DNA of 64,000 nucleotides from Robertkochia marina (GCF_004799345.1 NZ_SSMC01000002.1:889060-953059); one strand, 5' to 3'; counted from the stretch's first letter, positions 49,458-59,305 are shown. The notes: generated from the sequence alone by a model not told the origin. Program-made: numbers and translations.

Positions 49458-50264
49458 ATGAAAAGGCTTCTATTATACTTTATCATAACACTCGCTTTTA
49501 GCGGTTGTGAAGATGTGATCGATGTTGAACTTGAAGACCCTCAACCCCGGTTGGTTGTTGATGCCCTCATCAGAGTAAATACCGAACTACCTTCCAACCG
49601 GGTCTCGGTACGCCTGGCCATAAGCAGTAATTTTTTCGAAGAGAACACCCCTGTAAATGATGCTGAGATCAGGCTCAGCAACCTTGCTTCAGATCAACAA
49701 ACCACTCTAAATTCAGATGATAACAACGGTAATTACAGTGCGGTGGTAGATACCGATATTCTTACCGATGGAGTTCTGGAACTTCGGGTGATCTATAATG
49801 GAAACTTGTATACTGCCACGAACACCTTTACCCCCTCTACCCCAATCAACAAACTGGAACAAGGTGATGGAGAATTATTTGGTGAAGATGACATTGAGAT
49901 CATTATTGGCTATTCAGACCCTGGAGATCAAACCAATTATTACCTGATCGATTATGATCAGGGTGAATATTTTACCCAGGAAGATACTTTCTACCAAGGG
50001 CAGGACTTTGAGTTTTCCTATTTCCACGATTCAGCCAAACCCGGCGACACCCTCGAAGTTTTCCTTATGGGAGCCAACCAGGAACTGATCAATTATATGG
50101 ACCAGGTGCTCACCCTTAGTGGAGAAGACGGGCTTACCCCCTTTCAAACCCCGGTTACCGCTGCGAAAGGAAATATTCTCGGCCCTGAAAACGACTTTGA
50201 AAGTTATACCCTGGGCTATTTTGCCGTTGTTGAAGCCTTTTCGCAAACCCTGGTTATCGAATAG
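49458..50264 (+). CDS. DUF4249 lipoprotein
   Basis: A 268-residue exported protein. A signal peptide with lipobox FSGC (Cys17) is followed by EDVIDVELEDPQPRLVVDALI, the recognisable DUF4249 start. An Ig-like beta-rich body follows. DUF4249 lipoproteins accompany TonB receptors of the preceding type in Bacteroidota and may help ligand capture, as SusD does, although this is not shown. It lies 3 nt after the receptor gene. Confidence 0.87.
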   Translation: MKRLLLYFIITLAFSGCEDVIDVELEDPQPRLVVDALIRVNTELPSNRVSVRLAISSNFFEENTPVNDAEIRLSNLASDQQTTLNSDDNNGNYSAVVDTDILTDGVLELRVIYNGNLYTATNTFTPSTPINKLEQGDGELFGEDDIEIIIGYSDPGDQTNYYLIDYDQGEYFTQEDTFYQGQDFEFSYFHDSAKPGDTLEVFLMGANQELINYMDQVLTLSGEDGLTPFQTPVTAAKGNILGPENDFESYTLGYFAVVEAFSQTLVIE

Positions 50265-50296
50265 AATTGGTATTTTTACAGCATCAAACGTAGTAT

Positions 50297-50524
50297 ATGA
50301 GTAAGACAGACCGGGAATTACTGTTCAAGAGCTTTAAATATTTTGCCTATACCCTACTCCTAATGTTTTCTGCTCCTGTGGTTATCTACCAAGCCTTTAA
50401 GAATCAAACCCACCCGATGTACTGGCCGGTGTTAATCGTTGGGGTGCTGCTGGCCATTGCGGCCATTGCCATGGGATTCTACAGTATCAAGGTAATCATG
50501 CGTGCGTTTTTCGGTAAAAGATAG
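50297..50524 (+). CDS. Small two-helix membrane protein, DUF6095-like
   Basis: 75 residues with two transmembrane helices (about 13-32 and 44-67) and short basic ends (KSFKYFAYTLL, FFGKR). The pattern resembles the DUF6095 family of flavobacteria, for which I know no function. It lies 32 nt after the DUF4249 gene on the same strand and converges with the GntP gene 5 nt further on. The coding status is supported by the clean helix pattern and an ATG start. Confidence 0.68.
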   Translation: MSKTDRELLFKSFKYFAYTLLLMFSAPVVIYQAFKNQTHPMYWPVLIVGVLLAIAAIAMGFYSIKVIMRAFFGKR

Positions 50525-50529
50525 CCTTT

Positions 50530-51861
50530 TCAACCAAAAAAGAACTGCAAAACCAAAAGAATGGTGATCCCGCAAAGCCCTTGTATTCCTGTAGCAAGAG
50601 TATGACTTGACAGGGCTTGTTTTACACTGAGATCTGAAAATTGACTCACCACCCAAAAATAACTGTCATTCACATGAGAGACCGTAAGAGCACCGGCACC
50701 AACGGCAAGAACGGTTAAGGCTTTCTCTACCGGAGTATCAACACCCAATTGGGTCAACATGGGAGAAAGGATAGCTGCGGTAGTAATAATTGCCACCGTA
50801 GACGATCCCTGGGCTGATTTTAAAATGGCTGCAAGAATAAAGGCGATCAACAGTCCGCTGCCGGCCAGGTTAAATTCACTTTGCAACAGGGCTCCGAGGT
50901 CTGCACTTCGCAACACGTTCCCAAAGGCTCCACCCGCCCCCGTAATGATAATAATACTACCGGCGTCTTTTAAAGCAGTGCCCACCCAATCAGTCTTTGC
51001 AGCCTTATCTGCAACGGTAGTGACCAGGGCTATAACGGCTCCCAATAGCAAGGCCATTACAGGGGCTCCCAGAAACTGCAGCATACTTTTCAGAACAGTA
51101 TCCGGCATATGATCATCGGCATATTCGGCCACAGAACCCATGGCTATAAATAAAATAGGTATGATAACCGGCAAGAGCATGGTTAAAGTTAATGGGGTAC
51201 CTGCCCAACTGGTTTCCTGCTGCTGTGAGAGCTCTTTACCCTGTTTCGGTAGTTCTCCAATTGACCTGTTTAAATAAAAGCCCCAAACCGCTCCTGCAAA
51301 AGCCACAGGAATGGCTACCATGATACCTATCATCATTACCAGGCCCACTTCTGCGCCAAGTATGGCGGCAGCGGCTAACGGGCCCGGAGTGGGTGGCACA
51401 AAAACATGGGTAGCATAAAGGCCCGTAGAGAGACAAACTGCAAACACCACCAGGGGTATCCCGCTCTTCCTGCTCAATACCTTATTCAAGGAAGACAGTA
51501 TTATAAAACCGGAATCGCAAAATACAGGGACCGATATCACAAAACCCACTGCATTCATGGCAAGGGGCGACCATTTTGAAGGCAGTAATTTCAGGATGGC
51601 TGAAGCAAGGGCCTGCATAGAGCCGTTCTTCTCCATAAAAATGCCTATAATGGTGCCAAAGGCTATCACCAACCCAATCTCTGCCAAGGTGCCGCCAAAA
51701 CCTTCCTTAAGCAGGTCTATCAACGCTCCCGGTTCATTCCCTAATAACACCCCACAGATCAAAGCTGCAAATACTAATGAAAATACCGGGTGTAGTTTGA
51801 ACCTAACAGATAGAAATATAACCAGTAAGATCACCAGGGCCAGAAGGAGCAGAAGAAACAT
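50530..51861 (-). CDS. GntP-family permease
   Basis: A 443-residue inner-membrane protein with about 12-14 hydrophobic segments. GNEPGALIDLLKEGFGGTLAEIGLVIAFGTIIG (about 41-73) and ILKSAQGSSTVAIITTAAILSP (about 341-362) are GntP-family signatures (gluconate:H+ symporters and relatives). It follows the glycerate kinase gene by 14 nt, so glycerate or a related sugar acid is the likely substrate (inference from context). Confidence 0.9.
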   Translation of the reverse strand: MFLLLLLALVILLVIFLSVRFKLHPVFSLVFAALICGVLLGNEPGALIDLLKEGFGGTLAEIGLVIAFGTIIGIFMEKNGSMQALASAILKLLPSKWSPLAMNAVGFVISVPVFCDSGFIILSSLNKVLSRKSGIPLVVFAVCLSTGLYATHVFVPPTPGPLAAAAILGAEVGLVMMIGIMVAIPVAFAGAVWGFYLNRSIGELPKQGKELSQQQETSWAGTPLTLTMLLPVIIPILFIAMGSVAEYADDHMPDTVLKSMLQFLGAPVMALLLGAVIALVTTVADKAAKTDWVGTALKDAGSIIIITGAGGAFGNVLRSADLGALLQSEFNLAGSGLLIAFILAAILKSAQGSSTVAIITTAAILSPMLTQLGVDTPVEKALTVLAVGAGALTVSHVNDSYFWVVSQFSDLSVKQALSSHTLATGIQGLCGITILLVLQFFFG

Positions 51862-51875
51862 AGTACGGGTTTGTT

Positions 51876-53015
51876 TTAATTTTTAAAATTGTATGTGCTG
51901 AAGAAGGCATACGCCTTTTCACGCAGCAAAACTTCAGCATGTTTAAGATTATAATCCAGATCTTTTTCAGGGTTACTGATGCTGACCACAGTCTTTAAGC
52001 CCATAGCTGATGGGGGCACCCTCGTCAACGATGAAACCCCGCAAAAGGCAATGACCGGTATTCCTGAATCAGCAGCCAACCTACCCAGGCCTGCAACCAG
52101 TTTCCCGCTTAGTGTCTGATCATCAATACTACCCTCCCCGGTGATAACCAGGTCAAAATACCTATCAACCAACAGTGGACGTAAACCTGTTATTTTAAGC
52201 ATAAAATCAATGCCTTTAATGTATTGGGCTTCAAGGAAGGATTTCAAACCAAACGCCGCTCCTCCCGCAGCACCGCTGCCCGGTAGCCCGGCATAGTCAT
52301 ATCCGGTCATTTTGCTTACCTGTTCAGCAAAATGTCGCAACCCATGGTCCAAGACCTTAATCTCTGATGCATTTGCTCCTTTCTGTCCGGCATAAACATA
52401 GGCCGCCCCATGTACACCATATAGTGGATTGTTCACATCGTTCACTGCAAAGATCTTCACCTTAGATATCGGATTCAAAGAAGGTGGAATAATCTCAACC
52501 ACCTTTTCAAGGTTTTTACCACAAGGCTTTAAAGCTATACCGTCCTTATCCATAAATCTGAATCCAACTGCATGTGCAATACCCATGCCCCCATCATTGG
52601 TGGCACTGCCTCCAAGCCCCACATAGATCTCTTTAGCACCTATATGTACAGCGCGTTCTATCATTTGCCCCACGCCTACAGAGGACGTTTCAAAAGGGTT
52701 TCGCTGCTCTTCATTCAGCAGCTCCATTCCTGAAGCCCTGGCAAATTCTATATATGCACGACTTGTAGCCAGATCGAAAAGAAAGGCTGCTTCTCTTTTT
52801 CTGAATAAGGGATCAGAAACTTTAAGAGTTCTTAATTCGGCATTTGATAATGTACCCCCCACTGTATTCAAAAATCCATCTCCACCATCAGATAGTGCCG
52901 TAATTCGAATGTTAGCCTCAGGTTTCACTTCAGAGATGACCTCTGCAAGGATGCTATTCACCTGTTCCTGAGAGAGAGAGCCTTTAAATTTATCAGAGGC
53001 GATTAAAACATTCAT
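51876..53015 (-). CDS. Glycerate 2-kinase type enzyme
   Basis: 379 residues from ATG 53015 (MNVLIASDKFKGSLSQEQV). The frame continues 20 codons upstream but without homologous sequence. DKFKGSL at the start, ITALSDGGDGFLNTV (about 37-51), YVGLGGSATNDGGMGIA and VITGEGSIDDQTLSGK are the GlxK/GarK glycerate kinase signatures. It phosphorylates glycerate, delivering 2- or 3-phosphoglycerate to glycolysis. It is co-transcribed with the GntP permease, a transport-plus-kinase unit. A glyoxylate-derived origin of glycerate cannot be judged here. Confidence 0.92.
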   Translation of the reverse strand: MNVLIASDKFKGSLSQEQVNSILAEVISEVKPEANIRITALSDGGDGFLNTVGGTLSNAELRTLKVSDPLFRKREAAFLFDLATSRAYIEFARASGMELLNEEQRNPFETSSVGVGQMIERAVHIGAKEIYVGLGGSATNDGGMGIAHAVGFRFMDKDGIALKPCGKNLEKVVEIIPPSLNPISKVKIFAVNDVNNPLYGVHGAAYVYAGQKGANASEIKVLDHGLRHFAEQVSKMTGYDYAGLPGSGAAGGAAFGLKSFLEAQYIKGIDFMLKITGLRPLLVDRYFDLVITGEGSIDDQTLSGKLVAGLGRLAADSGIPVIAFCGVSSLTRVPPSAMGLKTVVSISNPEKDLDYNLKHAEVLLREKAYAFFSTYNFKN

Positions 53016-53126
53016 ATAGTGAGAATTATTCTCTAAATATAAGCGTAAAAATTTACAAGCATTATCACCTACCATGACCGGGGGAGGGATCCTGTCACCT
53101 GGATTTTACCGATGATATACTTCCAT

Positions 53127-53159
53127 AAAAAAGCAGGGCAACAATAACCCTGCTTTTTT
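53127..53159 (-). terminator. Terminator at the end of the 53-61 kb operon
   Basis: AAAAAAGCAGGG/CCCTGCTTTTTT arms around CAACAATAA, perfect 12-bp. It lies 37 nt past the acyl-CoA ligase stop. Confidence 0.93.
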
Positions 53160-53196
53160 CAATAATAACTATAAAATTAAATATGAAGAACTTAGT

Positions 53197-54696
53197 TTAA
53201 TTCATTTCGTACTCATTTTTTTCCAGGTAAGAAGCCTTTAACACCTTTCTGTTCAGTTTCCCTGTATCATTTTTCGGGATCTCTGGGGTATTTACCACCA
53301 CAGAAGGAATCTTGAACTTCGCTAACTTATCACTGCAGAAGTCTTTGATCTCCTGTTCTGAGAAATCCTTATCCCCCACGATAAAAGCCACCCCGCATTC
53401 TCCCCATTTCTCATGAGGCACTCCTATGACCACGGCTTCTTTTACAGAAGGATGAGAGAGGAGCACACGCTCTACCTCTACCGGGTATACATTCTCTCCT
53501 CCACTGATGTACATATTCTTTTTACGGTCTACGATATAGATGAAATCCTCATCATCCTGAAGGGCCACATCTCCGGTTCTCAACCATGTTCCGAACCTGG
53601 ATTCCTTAGTGGCCTTTTCGTTATTCCAATAGGCCGGGCTTACCATAGGGCCACCAATGATTAATTCACCTCGCTCTCCCTTTTGAACATCATTACCGTG
53701 ATCATCTACAATACGGATGTCTACATAAAAATTGGGCTTCCCAATAGAGCCTTCCTTACGTTTCGCCTCGTCCTGATGAAGAGAGGTTAGGTTAGGTCCG
53801 GCTTCGGTTAAGCCATACCCTTGTCTTACAGGAATTCCCTTTCGATGATACATATCTATCAAAGGAATAGGCATACTCTCTCCCCCTACGATCAAATACT
53901 TTAAAGATGAAAGATCACGGGAAACAAAATCAGGTTCGTCGGCGATCATTTTCAGCATGGTAGGTACTCCCATAAAAAGGTCTAACCGCTCTTCTTCGAT
54001 ACAGTCAAGGATTACGGCCGGCTCAAACTTATTAAATAGCAGCAGCGTACCTCCGTGATGCAGCACCGGGGTCAGAAATACATTCCATCCACCGGTATGA
54101 AACAAAGGCATGCAATTAAGGGTGGTGGTATTACTGGCCAGGTTCAGGCTGAGCGCCGTGTTAATACTATTCCAAAAAAGCATTTTATGCGTATACACCG
54201 CACCTTTGGGAAATCCGGTAGTACCACTTGTATACAGTATAAAAACCGGATCGTCTTCCTTTAATTCTGCTACCGTACCTTCGGCCTTATGTTCAAAGCT
54301 TTTCTCCAATTCGGTGATGGAGATCATCGGGTTTTCAAAAGCAAGGTGGTCCGGGTTTATATTTTGTTTATTATAAAAACAAAGCTTACTCCCGGAATCT
54401 TGCAGCATATAATCAAGCTCCTGGGGGGCCAGTCTGAAATTCAGGGGTACCAGGATAATTCCTGATTTTTGCGCTGCAGCAAACAACAGGATCTGATAGA
54501 TACTGTTATCACTAATGATGGCAACCCTGTCTCCATAACCCAGCTTAAATTTACTCTTCAACTCTGTTACCAGCCAATTAGCCGCTTCATTTAATTTCCT
54601 GTACGTATAGGTCTCACCGGATTCCCCGATCTTTATAGCGGTCTTTTCACCGTTGTATACAGACCATTTCGAAAACCAATCGAAGGTATTAATCAT
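53197..54696 (-). CDS. AMP-binding acyl-CoA ligase
   Basis: About 499 residues from ATG 54696; a GTG two codons upstream is less likely. It adenylates a carboxylic acid and transfers it to CoA. Motifs are YTSGTTGFPKG (about 155-165), GYGLTEAGPNL, a TGDVA hinge region, DRKKNMYISGGENVYPVEVE and C-terminal PKNDTGKLNRKVL with the catalytic Lys. The substrate could be a fatty or aromatic acid. It is last in the five-gene leftward operon, 18 nt after the KASIII-like gene. Confidence 0.93.
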   Translation of the reverse strand: MINTFDWFSKWSVYNGEKTAIKIGESGETYTYRKLNEAANWLVTELKSKFKLGYGDRVAIISDNSIYQILLFAAAQKSGIILVPLNFRLAPQELDYMLQDSGSKLCFYNKQNINPDHLAFENPMISITELEKSFEHKAEGTVAELKEDDPVFILYTSGTTGFPKGAVYTHKMLFWNSINTALSLNLASNTTTLNCMPLFHTGGWNVFLTPVLHHGGTLLLFNKFEPAVILDCIEEERLDLFMGVPTMLKMIADEPDFVSRDLSSLKYLIVGGESMPIPLIDMYHRKGIPVRQGYGLTEAGPNLTSLHQDEAKRKEGSIGKPNFYVDIRIVDDHGNDVQKGERGELIIGGPMVSPAYWNNEKATKESRFGTWLRTGDVALQDDEDFIYIVDRKKNMYISGGENVYPVEVERVLLSHPSVKEAVVIGVPHEKWGECGVAFIVGDKDFSEQEIKDFCSDKLAKFKIPSVVVNTPEIPKNDTGKLNRKVLKASYLEKNEYEMN

Positions 54697-54714
54697 ATCC
54701 ACATTCTTTTTGCA

Positions 54715-55701
54715 TTAAAGTATAAAAGCATTGGCTGCGAAAGCCAGTCCACCACCCGACCCGATAAAAAAGAGGGTGTCTCCTTCACTGACCTTACCTT
54801 TTTCCCAGGCTTCATGAAAGGCCATCGGGATACAGGCAGAACCGGTATAACCGTATTCATGCATCACGGTATGGGCCTTTTCTCTGGGCACTCCCAAGAT
54901 ACGTAAGGTCTCCCAAATAGCATTAATATTGATCTGGGTGATCAGAAACTGGTCTACATCGTTCACATCGATATTCATATCCTTGGAAAGGTCCAGAGCG
55001 AGTTGACTCCAGGTATTAGGATTTAATTCGGGTGGAAATTTTTTCACAAATTTTAATTGGTGATCTTTTTCCTGAATCACAGAGCAGTTTACAGGGGTGC
55101 TTGTGGCTCCTGCATAGATACCCATCCAGTCTGCATATTCACCCTTGGTCATCATCTTTCCGGCCTGAAAACCTTTATTTGCCTCGGCGGTAGCGGTAAG
55201 TAACACAGCCCCTGCCCCGTCGGCAAACAAGGTGACCGTCTTTTTGTCTTCCTTATTGAGATATTTACTCATGGCATAAGCCCCGATCACAAGGGCATTG
55301 GTAACACTCCCGCTTCGAATGAAGTGAGTAGCCGTTTCCATGGCGGTCACAAAACCGGCACAGGCTGAATTCAGGTCAAAAGTACCTGCATTTACCGCAT
55401 TGAGGCGGTGTTGTACTACGGCAGAGGTAGAAGGTGATATATACTCGGGAGTATCCGTTGCAATAATGATCAGATCCACCTTATCGGCAGAGAGTCCGGC
55501 TCTGTCAAGACATTGCCGGGCAGCTTTTTCACAAAGGTCGGCAGTAGACTCCTCATCAGAACACCAACGTCTGTTGTGTATATGTACATTTTCACGGAGC
55601 CATGTATCTACATCTTCTCCTAACACTTCATTAAAATACTGGTTTGAAACCTTTTGTTCAGGCACATACATCCCTGAAGAAACGATTTTTGCATTTTTCA
55701 T
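54715..55701 (-). CDS. KASIII-like thiolase-fold enzyme with altered active site
   Basis: A 328-residue protein of the FabH-like family. Cys114 in NSACAGFV is the conserved nucleophile. Where FabH has the PHQAN histidine this protein has TQINI (Gln256), and where it has the GNTS asparagine it has GYTGS (Tyr285). So two of the three classical triad residues are replaced. Other family marks are DLIIIATDTPEYISPSTS (about 76-93), ADGAGAVLL (160-168) and IGSGGG near the C-terminus. Such variants could be acyltransferases or non-decarboxylating condensing enzymes. Substrate unknown; co-encoded with an acyl-CoA ligase. Confidence 0.88.
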   Translation of the reverse strand: MKNAKIVSSGMYVPEQKVSNQYFNEVLGEDVDTWLRENVHIHNRRWCSDEESTADLCEKAARQCLDRAGLSADKVDLIIIATDTPEYISPSTSAVVQHRLNAVNAGTFDLNSACAGFVTAMETATHFIRSGSVTNALVIGAYAMSKYLNKEDKKTVTLFADGAGAVLLTATAEANKGFQAGKMMTKGEYADWMGIYAGATSTPVNCSVIQEKDHQLKFVKKFPPELNPNTWSQLALDLSKDMNIDVNDVDQFLITQININAIWETLRILGVPREKAHTVMHEYGYTGSACIPMAFHEAWEKGKVSEGDTLFFIGSGGGLAFAANAFIL

Positions 55702-55720
55702 TTCCTTAAATTTTATAATG

Positions 55721-55760
55721 AACCCGGCAGAACCCTTTAAATGTTGTGCGCTGCCGGGTT
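55721..55760 (-). repeat. Intercistronic stable hairpin
   Basis: AACCCGGCAG and CTGCCGGGTT form a perfect 10-bp stem with a 20-nt loop between the TonB receptor and the KASIII-like gene. No T-run follows on the minus strand, so it is more likely an mRNA-stabilising or processing element than a full terminator. Confidence 0.5.
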
Positions 55761-55811
55761 TAAATAATTCTATTTCAGAGAAAGTTGGAAACTCTCGTTG
55801 TTACTTCAATC

Positions 55812-58307
55812 TTAGAAGTTAAACTTGGTTTCCAGTAAGTACAGTCCTCTTGTTGGAGGTGCTGCAGTAAATTCTCTCAGATCCTGGTTGAACAGGTTGG
55901 TAATAGCCACCCCAACGCTGAATTTTTCGCTAATTCTGTATCCGGCGTTCAGATCCAAGGTTACAAACCCTCCAAGCGGACCATAGTTGAAAGAATCAGT
56001 ACCAGGCGCATTCTCAACAATCGGTGTTCCTCGGTAAGTTTCACCAGGAATAGTTTCAGAAGCGATCTGGAAGCTTGAGAAATAATTATACTCTTCTACC
56101 CAACGAGAGAATACACTTCCATAGAATTTATCTCCTGAATAGTTTACAGCAAGACTTCCTTTGTTGTTAGGTGCATTTACCAAAACATCCTGATAGTTTA
56201 CAACACCGTCGTTATTGAAGTCATTTTCAAGATTATTCTCATCATATGAATAGTCAAAGTACGAGTAGTTCGCTGTTACATTCAATGAAGGGCTAATCAT
56301 ATAGGTAAGACTCAGGTCAGTACCATAAGTATTTACTTCACCAAAGTTGATATAGGTAGCAACCAGTCCGTAAGGTATAGCCTGGACCTCTTCGATAGGC
56401 GTATCACCTCTTTGGGTAACTCCTAAGAAGGCTGTTACCGGACTCAAGAAGTTCTTATTATTGTTAAAGTATGCATTCACATCAATGTAAAGCTTACTTC
56501 CAATGGTACCACGATATCCGATCTCATAGGTGTTCAGCTTTTCAACCTCCTGTGCAGCAACCACAAAGGCTTCGTTAGTAAATGGATTTACTCCACTAAA
56601 ACCTTCTGCGTTACCAAGGATCAGACCTCCAAAAAGATTAGCGTACATGTTAAAGATGGTTGGTGCCGCGATTCCTTGTCCGTAAGTCAAACGTAACGTT
56701 CCTTTTCCGAATTCCTTGATAATACCGGCCTTAGGAATAAAATTGGTGCCATATATCTCGTGGTTATCGATTCTTGCTGCACCCAGAGCCTTAAATCCAA
56801 GACCCATATCCCAAAGCATATGCGCGTATCCACCAATCTGGCCAACTTCGATGTAGTCCTCTTCGTTCTCATCTAGCAGATAAGACCCCAAACTGTTAGC
56901 TCTGTCTAATTGCCATTGAATCCCGGTAACTACCTCTAATTTATCATTAAAGAGGGTATTGGTATACTGGGCTTCTGCATTCCAGCGATGTGAATCATCT
57001 CGAAAACGCGCTCCTGTAGCAAAAGATGCTTCTCCTCCTGCTACGTCTTCAGGAACGCCCGCATCTAAATTGGCATAATATGCCTTAGTTCTGTCGTCAA
57101 TAGAGTAGGTATCATCAGTCTTTGATGAGGTACGGTATACCTGGGCAAAAAAGTTCTTTGTGTTAAAACGTAACTGGAATACGTTGATCTTCCAGTCTAC
57201 GATCTGGTTTCTACCGACGTTGGTAGGCGAAAGGTAGGTACTGTTACTGTGCTCATAGGTAGCAATAATATCTGTTCCCGGAGAAGGGGTATAGATAGCC
57301 GTAGCCCCCGCCTTGATAAATTCTACATCAGGATCCAGCTGAAATTCTTCATATCCTTCTTTTATACCATCCTTTTCTGAATTAGGGGTTCCAGGGGCAT
57401 AAATATTACCTAGAGCGTCTTTACGATCTATATATACTGAGTCAGCATATTCGAATTCCTCTGCTCTAGTATACTCTCCGGTAACTTTGTAAGCGAACTT
57501 CTCACTTACCTTATCGGCCCATCTCAATCGAAGAGAATTAAAGGCATTTCCATCTCCATTAACACCAAGGTTACCTACCACTGTACCACCCTGGTACGTA
57601 CGTGGATCCTTTGTTCTAATATTGATCAAACCGTTGTGGGCATTAGGTCCGTACAAGGTAGCGTTAGGTCCCAGTATAACTTCAGCCTGCTCAGTATCTT
57701 CCTTAATCACGGTAGACAAAGGTCCTAAAGGAAGTCCTGTAGCAACCAAGGATGAAATTCTGTTATCAATTACCTGAAGGTTCTTGGAGTTAAAGTTTGA
57801 GTTAAATCCGCGAATGTTGAACGCCGGAGTAGCGATACCTGCACGGAAGTAATCAACCCCTTTCTTACGGGCGATCAATTCTGCAGGATTCCCCGGAAAT
57901 TCCTCAATTTCTCTTGGACTGATTGATACAATGGTTGATGGCGAGTTGGTTAATTTTTCCGCCTTCTTAGAACCGGAATAAACTACTACTTCGTCCAAAG
58001 CCACTCCAGGGCTCAAGGTAAAGTCTACGCCTTGCATGTCCTGATTTACCAGGATCTCTCTTGATGATTTAGAAAACCCAACATAGGTTACTTCAAGGAT
58101 CACTTTCCCTGCATTAACGGTTATTTGGTATTCTCCGTCTTCATTAGCAGAGGTTCCGATAGCCTGATTAGCGGCAAAGACAGCTGCCCCCGGCAGCGCC
58201 ATACCATCACTATCGGTCACTGTACCACTAATAGTGTATTGTTGCGCATAAATGCCGAAACTGCAGAAGAGTCCGAAAAGCAACAGATAAAAACTTTTGG
58301 TATTCAT
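55812..58307 (-). CDS. TonB-dependent receptor
   Basis: An 831-residue outer-membrane receptor: signal peptide (to about 22), regulatory-like domain (about 24-105, ISGTVTDSDGMALPGAAVF), ALDEVVVYSGSKKAEKL, plug (FNIRGFNSNF, VILGPNATLYGPNAHNGLINIRT) and a barrel ending ETKFNF. It sits between the secreted hydrolase and the KASIII-like gene. No SusD or DUF4249 partner is present. The ligand is unknown; the neighbours suggest an ester or other acyl-containing molecule. Confidence 0.93.
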   Translation of the reverse strand: MNTKSFYLLLFGLFCSFGIYAQQYTISGTVTDSDGMALPGAAVFAANQAIGTSANEDGEYQITVNAGKVILEVTYVGFSKSSREILVNQDMQGVDFTLSPGVALDEVVVYSGSKKAEKLTNSPSTIVSISPREIEEFPGNPAELIARKKGVDYFRAGIATPAFNIRGFNSNFNSKNLQVIDNRISSLVATGLPLGPLSTVIKEDTEQAEVILGPNATLYGPNAHNGLINIRTKDPRTYQGGTVVGNLGVNGDGNAFNSLRLRWADKVSEKFAYKVTGEYTRAEEFEYADSVYIDRKDALGNIYAPGTPNSEKDGIKEGYEEFQLDPDVEFIKAGATAIYTPSPGTDIIATYEHSNSTYLSPTNVGRNQIVDWKINVFQLRFNTKNFFAQVYRTSSKTDDTYSIDDRTKAYYANLDAGVPEDVAGGEASFATGARFRDDSHRWNAEAQYTNTLFNDKLEVVTGIQWQLDRANSLGSYLLDENEEDYIEVGQIGGYAHMLWDMGLGFKALGAARIDNHEIYGTNFIPKAGIIKEFGKGTLRLTYGQGIAAPTIFNMYANLFGGLILGNAEGFSGVNPFTNEAFVVAAQEVEKLNTYEIGYRGTIGSKLYIDVNAYFNNNKNFLSPVTAFLGVTQRGDTPIEEVQAIPYGLVATYINFGEVNTYGTDLSLTYMISPSLNVTANYSYFDYSYDENNLENDFNNDGVVNYQDVLVNAPNNKGSLAVNYSGDKFYGSVFSRWVEEYNYFSSFQIASETIPGETYRGTPIVENAPGTDSFNYGPLGGFVTLDLNAGYRISEKFSVGVAITNLFNQDLREFTAAPPTRGLYLLETKFNF

Positions 58308-58353
58308 AATTTTCAGTTTAGGTGTTTTAAAAAGATTAGTAAAGATTTATTAA

Positions 58354-59289
58354 TTATTCAGATGAATTCAATTCGGTAAATTCCTTCAATAGACTATTCA
58401 GCTTTTCAGGCTGTTCCCATACCAGAAAATGCCCGGCATTACCTATGGTCATAAACTTACTTTCAGGATTACTGAATTTACAAGATGCTTTCAGGTCCTC
58501 CATTGTAAGCGCAGGATGCAGCAGCTTATTGGGAATCAGGTAGTCTTGCTCACCGTACATGATCCAGACCGGCTGTTCTATTTCAGGGAGCCTGTTGATG
58601 ACCGGTTCGTTTAACATGGCCTGTACATTATCGCTCACCATATTCAGGTAAGCCATAAATGCCTCATTATCTTCCTTTAAGGCTAAACGCTCTTCGTACA
58701 TAAACATGGCATCTTCAGGAAGTTTCCCGGAGGCAAAGTTGATATCAAAATTTTGTTTGAGCTGGGTGTCGGGCACTAACGACATCGTTTGCGGAGTAAC
58801 ATACGTTTTAAACCACGCATGATCATTTTCACTAAAGGTCTCAATACCTGCCGGTGCCATCAGGAATAAGCCCGACAACCAGCTTTGACTCTCTTCCTGC
58901 AATGCAGCAGTCATAGCGATTTGCGCACCCATGGAATGACCGGCTAGAATAACATCCTGATACTTTCGATCCTCAACGAAATTTTTTATAAGTTCAGCGT
59001 AATTCTTCATTCCGGCTTCAAAACCCTGATCTTCACTTCTTCCGTAACCCGGAAGATCTATCACCACGGTCGTCCCATACTGAGAAGCCAAAGTTTCCAG
59101 CTTTTTAAAAGCTCCGGAGTTACTTCCCAATCCATGAATCATTAGCAACACAGGCCCTCCCTGCCCCTGCTCACGATAAAACATGTTTGTTTTTCCGTTT
59201 TCAGGTGTAAAATAATCTTCCTTCTCCATTTGAGCAGATATCGTCATTAGCGGCATGCAAATAAATAGTATTATCAGTTTTTTAAACAT
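58354..59289 (-). CDS. Secreted alpha/beta-hydrolase
   Basis: 311 residues from ATG 59289 (MFKKLIILF); an upstream TTG would add three. A signal peptide (about 1-20, ending ISAQ) exports it. The oxyanion HGLGSNSG, the nucleophile elbow GHSMGA (Ser near 119), the Asp in YGEQDYLIP and the His in GNAGHFLVWEQP form the full triad. It could be an esterase, lipase or haloalkane-type hydrolase. It lies 16 nt after the symporter and 46 nt before the TonB receptor. Confidence 0.87.
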   Translation of the reverse strand: MFKKLIILFICMPLMTISAQMEKEDYFTPENGKTNMFYREQGQGGPVLLMIHGLGSNSGAFKKLETLASQYGTTVVIDLPGYGRSEDQGFEAGMKNYAELIKNFVEDRKYQDVILAGHSMGAQIAMTAALQEESQSWLSGLFLMAPAGIETFSENDHAWFKTYVTPQTMSLVPDTQLKQNFDINFASGKLPEDAMFMYEERLALKEDNEAFMAYLNMVSDNVQAMLNEPVINRLPEIEQPVWIMYGEQDYLIPNKLLHPALTMEDLKASCKFSNPESKFMTIGNAGHFLVWEQPEKLNSLLKEFTELNSSE

Positions 59290-59305
59290 AGAATTCAAAA
59301 ATTAT

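Noticed and set aside
53016..53075. Longer glycerate kinase N-terminus
   Set aside because: The extra 20 residues are not family-like; MNVLIASDKFKG is the normal start.
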